Assembly (NCBI GenBank): GCA_910592205.1
Contig: CAJVPJ010000881.1
Coordinates: 1-15,165, forward strand
DNA from: Paraglomus occultum
Lineage: Eukaryota; Glomeromycota; Glomeromycetes; Paraglomerales; Paraglomeraceae
DNA: 15,165 nt
Direction of reading: 5' to 3'
In this document: in pieces, positions 13,664 through 15,165 of the stretch
Position numbering within the stretch: position 1 is the first letter of the stretch
Layout of the letters: each line of letters starts with the position of its first letter
Notes under the pieces: model-generated
Told to the model about the DNA's origin: nothing
Seen by the model: only the letters and a program-made list of their open reading frames with translations
Databases searched by the model: none
Made by a program: the position numbers and the translations under genes

Positions 13664-14230
13664 CTACTTCTCACTTTCTTCCAATTCCTTTACTTGCTTC
13701 CGCAATTCAACTAATTTTTTACGTTTTTCTAAAAGAGCAATTTCTCTTTCTAAGTTTGCCTCCGCTTCATTCTGATTCAAACTTTCACGAACTCGGGCTT
13801 CGGGGATAGGAGCAATTTCATAGGAAGCAGGCATTCCTAAGTCTAATGATGTTTTTGTTATTTCAGTTGATTGAGTAGGAATCTGAGTTTGTTCAGCAAC
13901 CGTGTTAGTAGTATTATTATTTGCTACACTGGTTGTTGTCACTGGTGTTGAAAGTTTTCTAGATCTTTTACGAATAAGATAAACAATAGCCACTCCCACA
14001 ATCATCGAAAGTGCTGCGAGCGGAAGACCAACTGCTAAAGCAAGGCTAGAATTATTAACACTAGCAGCAACGGCAACCGTACTGGTAATTGTACTGCCCG
14101 GAACTGTAACCGTGCTAGGTGTAAAAGTTGCACAAACAGTATCGAGCGATCCATAAATATTCTTTCCACCAATACAAGTAGTGTAGTCTCTTTTCACCAA
14201 CTTATAAGTTTTCGTAGGCTCCATTGTCAT
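13664..14230 (-). CDS. One-span membrane protein with Ser/Thr stalk and coiled-coil tail
   Basis: The 188-residue protein has no TGA codon. Residues 1-62 hold two Cys (19, 33) and a Thr/Ser/Val/Pro-rich stalk ('FTPSTVTVPGSTITSTVAVA'). A single span lies at about 63-86 and ends in 'RKRSRK', so the tail should be inside. A Thr/Asn/Gln-rich linker leads to the C-terminal coiled coil 'LEREIALLEKRKKLVELR', close to that of the protein at 10830-11378. No cleavable signal is seen, so the N-terminus would cross the membrane without one. The plan (short outer Ser/Thr region, span, basic stop) recalls fungal surface sensors, but that is only architectural. Transcription starts from the promoter at 14239-14267, very near the ATG. 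Confidence 0.78.
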   Translation of the reverse strand: MTMEPTKTYKLVKRDYTTCIGGKNIYGSLDTVCATFTPSTVTVPGSTITSTVAVAASVNNSSLALAVGLPLAALSMIVGVAIVYLIRKRSRKLSTPVTTTSVANNNTTNTVAEQTQIPTQSTEITKTSLDLGMPASYEIAPIPEARVRESLNQNEAEANLEREIALLEKRKKLVELRKQVKELEESEK

Positions 14231-14238
14231 AATGTATT

Positions 14239-14267
14239 ATTATAACGGTCAAAAAACGGTTTTACAA
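14239..14267 (-). promoter_or_regulatory. Promoter with repeated ACCGTT in the spacer
   Basis: On the minus strand TTGTAA (14262-14267) and TATAAT (14239-14244) are 17 bp apart, and the ATG at 14230 follows 8 nt after the -10 box. ACCGTT occurs twice in direct orientation exactly 11 bp apart (14255-14260 and 14244-14249), inside the spacer, a likely operator position. The transcript would have almost no leader. Confidence 0.6.
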
Positions 14268-14307
14268 TCTAAAATTAGTGAAATTTTTCAATCAAAAAAC
14301 TTCCCAA

Positions 14308-14323
14308 AAACAACAAGTTGTTT
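14308..14323 (-). terminator. Hairpin after the LRR membrane-protein gene
   Basis: AAACAAC and GTTGTTT form a 7-bp stem with a 2-nt loop, followed on the minus strand by further T. It is 13 nt beyond the stop at 14337 of the LRR gene and upstream of the next gene's promoter. Confidence 0.5.
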
Positions 14324-14336
14324 AAAAAACGAAATT

Positions 14337-15017
14337 TTAACTAAAATCGGTCAATAAAACTTCTTCTGCTTGGTCTCGTGAACTTTGCAACTTAACTCTT
14401 TTTTTTAATTTGTGCTTATTGTAACAAAAAAATCAACCTAAAACTAGCCAACCAAGAATACTTATAACTAAAGGAACAGCTAAACCTATAGCGAGAGCAT
14501 TATTACTTGCTAACAAGGGTCTTTCATCAAACACTAAATCTAAACAACTAAAAAACTTTGGATTAAGAGAGGGGTTAAAAGCTAAAGTAGTTAAATCGGG
14601 ATTTTTAGAACAATCCAATATCTCTAGTTTTCTACTGTCAACTGGTAACTCCAATTCGGAAAGAAGATTATTACTAACGTTTAAATAAGTCAACTCTAAA
14701 GCTTTGGAAGCATCAATTTTAGTTATCTTATTATTAGAGCAATCAAACTTCTTGATTTTAGAAAAATCATTTAATCATCATTTACCCTTCGCACCACTGG
14801 CAGAAATATTATATTCTTCAATAGTCTTGAGACTATCCTCTGACAACCAAACCGCATCCAATTTGGGATTGTGAGAAAAATCTAATTTTCGTAAGTTGGT
14901 AAAATCAGTTAAATCCAAAACACCTTCCAAATCTTTATTGCTAAGATTCAGTTCCCATGCTGTTCTCCTTACCGATTTCGGATAATAACGGTCTAAATAT
15001 TCTCCAGCTTCTACCAT
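14337..15017 (-). CDS. LRR protein with C-terminal membrane span
   Basis: The protein is 226 residues, joined through TGA Trp codons including a double at residues 80-81. The start module 'AGEYLDRYYPKSVRRTAWEL' is followed by leucine-rich repeats to about residue 160 ('LNLSNKDLEGVLDLTDFTNL', 'KKFDCSNNKITKIDAS', 'LTYLNVSNNLLSELELP'), with an irregular insert around 55-80. A hydrophobic span 'LAIGLAVPLVISILGWLVLG' lies at about 174-199, followed by a basic stretch and a 25-residue tail. There is no N-terminal signal, so the LRR side's placement is uncertain. The repeats resemble the protein at 85-1119. The sequence around the span ('ASNNALAIGL') recalls 'VNNSSLALAVGL' of the neighbour at 13664-14230. 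LRR domains suggest protein binding. Confidence 0.85.
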
Positions 15018-15144
15018 AATCTATTTTTACTTTCCTAGTCTAATTTTGATTTACTGACGTCTAAAAAACTGAAAAGAAATTTCTAAAAATCCTAAATAGT
15101 TAATATTTTAAAGTTTTATTTTAAAAGAAAAAAGATAATTAGTT

Positions 15145-15165
15145 ATGCCAACCATTCACCGCGAG
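15145..15165 (+). CDS. Start of a DUF4160-type gene (cut by window end)
   Basis: Only seven codons are present, reading MPTIHRE. This matches the start MPVIHRE of the DUF4160 frame at 8654-8902, with near-identical bases (CACCGCGA), so a third DUF4160-type unit probably begins here, divergent from the LRR gene. With so few residues, it rests on that similarity alone. Confidence 0.45.

Noticed and set aside
13504-13809. 101-codon plus-strand frame
   Set aside because: It overlaps the ends of two better-supported minus-strand genes and the hairpin between them, and shows no domain.
85-15017. TGA read as Gly instead of Trp
   Set aside because: At family-conserved positions (GEIW of both MazF-like proteins, the Trp of DUF2442) Trp fits and Gly does not, and several TGA codons fall in aromatic membrane-edge positions.
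1-15165. CRISPR array, tRNA or rRNA genes
   Set aside because: No regularly spaced direct repeats with unique spacers, and no cloverleaf or rRNA-like stretch, were recognised on either strand.

Overview
The window looks like accessory DNA, plasmid or plasmid-derived, from a wall-less Mollicutes-type bacterium. The DNA is strongly AT-rich. Almost every gene is interrupted by in-frame TGA, and reading TGA as Trp joins the pieces into full proteins in which the Trp falls where the family expects it (for example the GEIW start of both MazF-like proteins, and the Trp of the DUF2442 C-terminus). Leucine-rich-repeat (LRR) proteins opening with a 'WL-K-YP' module, secreted chymotrypsin-fold proteins of a kind common in fungi, and small membrane proteins with Ser/Thr-rich stalks suggest a Mollicutes-related endobacterium of arbuscular mycorrhizal fungi (the 'Candidatus Moeniiplasma' type). 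The Mollicutes code is well supported; the endobacterium assignment is inference.

Layout. 51-1119: a consensus promoter and an LRR/coiled-coil gene with almost no leader. 1160-1987: a G-run motif, a hairpin and a zinc-ribbon gene, all much richer in G than their surroundings. 2006-2533: a two-span membrane protein with a Cys-rich outer loop. 2700-3179: a RelBE/ParDE-type toxin-antitoxin pair whose toxin frame is broken. 3191-3448: a small unknown gene. 3585-5833: a partition/stability cassette of parA, a ribbon-helix-helix partner gene and a MazEF pair, bounded by two identical 313-bp inverted copies of the partner gene and carrying three clusters of GTAWTAC heptads at 11-bp period. 5830-8348: a tail-anchored coiled-coil protein with a GA microsatellite, then two tandem secreted S1-family proteins that have lost catalytic residues. 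8389-9754: two DUF2442 genes, each with a broken DUF4160-type partner. 9858-11378: a second LRR-like/coiled-coil gene converging on a two-span membrane protein. 11555-12206: a second MazEF pair. 12369-13517: a membrane-anchored FtsH-like AAA+ ATPase without a protease domain. 13664-14230: a Ser/Thr-rich one-span membrane protein. 14337-15017: an LRR protein with one membrane span. 15145-15165: the first seven codons of another DUF4160-type gene.

How the parts fit. One theme is inheritance: ParA with a heptad-binding partner, and three toxin-antitoxin pairs. The other is the cell surface and host contact: LRR proteins, secreted pseudoproteases and coiled-coil membrane proteins. Several modules are decaying (toxin frameshift, DUF4160 nonsense and homopolymer breaks, truncated pseudoprotease), while dinucleotide tracts and the inverted repeat offer ways for expression or arrangement to switch. 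First genes of transcripts mostly lack a Shine-Dalgarno; two have a -10 box 5-8 nt before the ATG, implying leaderless transcripts.
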